DNA from: Echinarachnius parma
Taxonomy: Eukaryota > Echinodermata > Echinoidea > Clypeasteroida > Echinarachniidae
Direction of reading: 5' to 3'
NCBI GenBank assembly: GCA_037951105.1
Contig: JBAMJV010001300.1
Span: 62,001 to 126,000 of the forward strand
Length of the DNA: 64,000 bases
Below, in pieces: positions 42,101 to 45,100 of the stretch. Made by a program: the position numbers and the translations under genes. The notes below the pieces were generated by a model, which saw only the letters and a list, made by a program, of their open reading frames with translations, was not told the DNA's origin and did no database searches. Within the stretch, counting starts at the first letter, position 1; the number at the start of each line of letters is the position of its first letter.

Positions 42101-45100
42101 GTCTAACAGTTCATTTAGTAATTAGCGAGCAGTCTTCCTGACACTGCAGAAGGGTACCTATTTGATATTTCAACACACTGACAAACAATATTGAAAATTT
42201 GCCTGATTAAGGAAAGAGTTTGCACTATTATGATGCATGTAATTCATCACTCACCCTGACATGCTGATGGCTGTTAAACACCAAACGTGCCAAATGCTTG
42301 CATTGCAGCTACTGCTTGGATGCCATTGCTGTGCATGCACACAATTGTACTTGACCATGCCCATTGTATTGTGCGGTGGCATTGTACATTTTGTATGTAA
42401 GTGCACACCTTAATCTTCAGGCATGGGGCATTTGCTTTTTGATAGATTCCTTTCTAAGCCCCCAAAAGCAATTTATCTACAGGTGGCCTGGCTTCCAATT
42501 AATGTGCTACTGGGAATATACGCCACTGGCAGGTTGTGGGTTAAAAACCTCCCTGAATGAGACATACTGTACATGTACATGTGCAGGATGATAGTTCTGC
42601 CATTCCTGTGCTCGATGAATTGTTGTACCCACGTTTCCAATGACTGAGGTAATACTAATAGGCACAGAGCCTTCAGGGAGAACGGGCTACACTGGGTTGA
42701 ATTAAATAGATTATTTTCCTTTGATAAATAAAAGAAACGTGTAATCAACCTTGTGTATCATGGCTAACTTTAATTTAGGAGTAATGTACATGTATGCCTT
42801 GATTGACAGCCAAGTAGCCAATTCAATTTGCTGAAATAATAACCAGTTTCTTGAATTAGATAATTTAATAAATTATTTTTCTTTTGGCTTAATAAAAATG
42901 CAATATATAAACTTTGCATAGATCTCAAAAGGCTTACATGTAGGATTGTGTCTCACTGCAGCACCCTCAATACTCTGTGTTTATAAAGAGAACCCTTCAC
43001 ACTTTGGACATTGTGAGGCCGAGATAATTTGCTTGATGTAAATTCTGGTCTTGCTACTCGTTCGTTCCGCAAATGGCATTTTGTTTATTCTGTAATCCGA
43101 TCGTGCACTTTCGGTCACAGCTGGCATTAAATGTGTCAAATCCAGGTGCCGAAAGAACAAAATGGCTTTGATCTGTGAGTTGTGTAGTACAACTTGTGCA
43201 TGCTTGCAAAGTGGAGAGCTATTTTTAGCAGGAAATGGGCAAGATTTTGTTATTTTTAACAGAAACACAAGGGGAAATTCTTATTCTTTTGCTTTTTAGT
43301 ATAACTTGTACAATCTTACAAAGTGGAGAGCCATATTAGCAAGAAAGAGTCAAGATCTGGTTTATTTTAAGATCAGAAGAGATCAAAAGAAAATGGTAAA
43401 GAGCTTTCCCTTTTTTGCAATTCTTTCTTTGTTGCTTTCAATATGATGTACATGTATTAGAGGCGTTATAGAATGAAAAGTTAGTATTACCTTTTATAAG
43501 TTATGTGAAGAAAACCTACTTTAGGAGACAAAGCTACCAGTTATATTCTTGAATTAGCAATTTCAATGTTGCGTTGATCTGCGTCCTGCGAGTTGTGTAG
43601 CACAATCTTACAAAATGGAAAGCCATTTTAGCAGGAAAGGGTCAAGATTTGGTTATTTTTATATTTATAAAGAAAGATGATATGCCTTGAAATACTTTGT
43701 CTTGCAATTTGTTCAGTATTGCTTTCCAGTACCAAATGTAAATCAGTTGTAGAATGAAATGTCAGCATTATCTTGTATAGTTATGTGAAGAAAATCTACT
43801 TTTGGAGGTGCCAGTTATTTACTTGAATTACCAATTTCAATGTTTAAAGTTATTTTAGCAGGAAAGCTAGAATTATTTACATTTAGGGTGAAAAAGATGA
43901 AGTAAATCCTCTTTCTCGTCTGTTGATTAATTAGATTATTTGCAAGTCGTTTGAAACAAATACATTCTAGAGCTCTGGAAAGGTCAACATTTTCTTAGAG
44001 AGAGAAAAGAATTGAAAATATAATGAAGGAAAATCCACTTACTTAAATTATTGTTGATTTAGTTTGCAAGTTGTTAAGTGCCAGGGTTACATGTGCATAT
44101 TAAATTAACCCAGCAATAGTCTCCTTTCCTCTTTGTGTATTGTTGCTGTCGTTCAAAGTGAAGCTCTTATTCAACACTCCTACCACTTTCCTCTAATTAA
44201 GAAAGTGCCTACAGGAACTTGGTGGACTATGTGCAAAGTCCATGGAGATTTCAGAATCTTGTGAAGATTCGGTTAGTAAAAGTGATGCATATATCCCTGT
44301 CACATCTAAGAGTTTACCTGTTGCAATAAATTTGTATTCCTCTTGAGCTAACAAAATATTGTAATATTCCTAGTTTAAGTTATCAGCTTTGATATGTTTA
44401 TACATGTAGCTCAGCAAATTGGGTGGCATTGTGTAAAATTACTTGCTTTTAACTGTTAGCTTGTTTTTATGAAAATGGTTTTGTATGATTATTTCCATTC
44501 TTTTACCAAAGGAAAGAGTGCTAACAAGTGTTGGCCTACACCATTTTGTGTGGACAGCGATGCAGCCATCACAGGGTTTTCAGCCTGATACCATTGGGAC
44601 ATTAACATACGGTCAATAATCCTATTCAAGATTCTGAAATCTCAACCAGATTCCCTTAAGCAATATGTTGAACGGGGGTTCTATGATGGGTTAACACAAA
44701 TTATTTTTTTCTTTGTATTTTTCTTGTTTAAAAATCTACAGGGGGAAATGAATGCTGTATGGTCAATGTTGCGGACATTGGTAGATCACTCAGTAGATTC
44801 TACCATGTTCATGACCACTTGTTTTGTTTTGTCAAGACTCTCTGGGTAGATTCCCTTTAGTTCTGGACCATTTGTTATGTTTCCTCCCCCCCAAAAAAAA
44901 TCTTGTTTTTCTCTCCAAAAATGTTACTAACAATTATTTAAATTTGTTGCTGGAAAGAGTGCATACAGCTGTTCGCCCAGTCTATCTGTGTGGTCAGTGA
45001 TGCAGCGATTGCAAGACCACTCGGCAGATTCCCCTAGTTCTGCATCAAGTCTTTAACACCTTTAGGACTGGTCCCGATAATACTCAGGCTTGGGTCTATG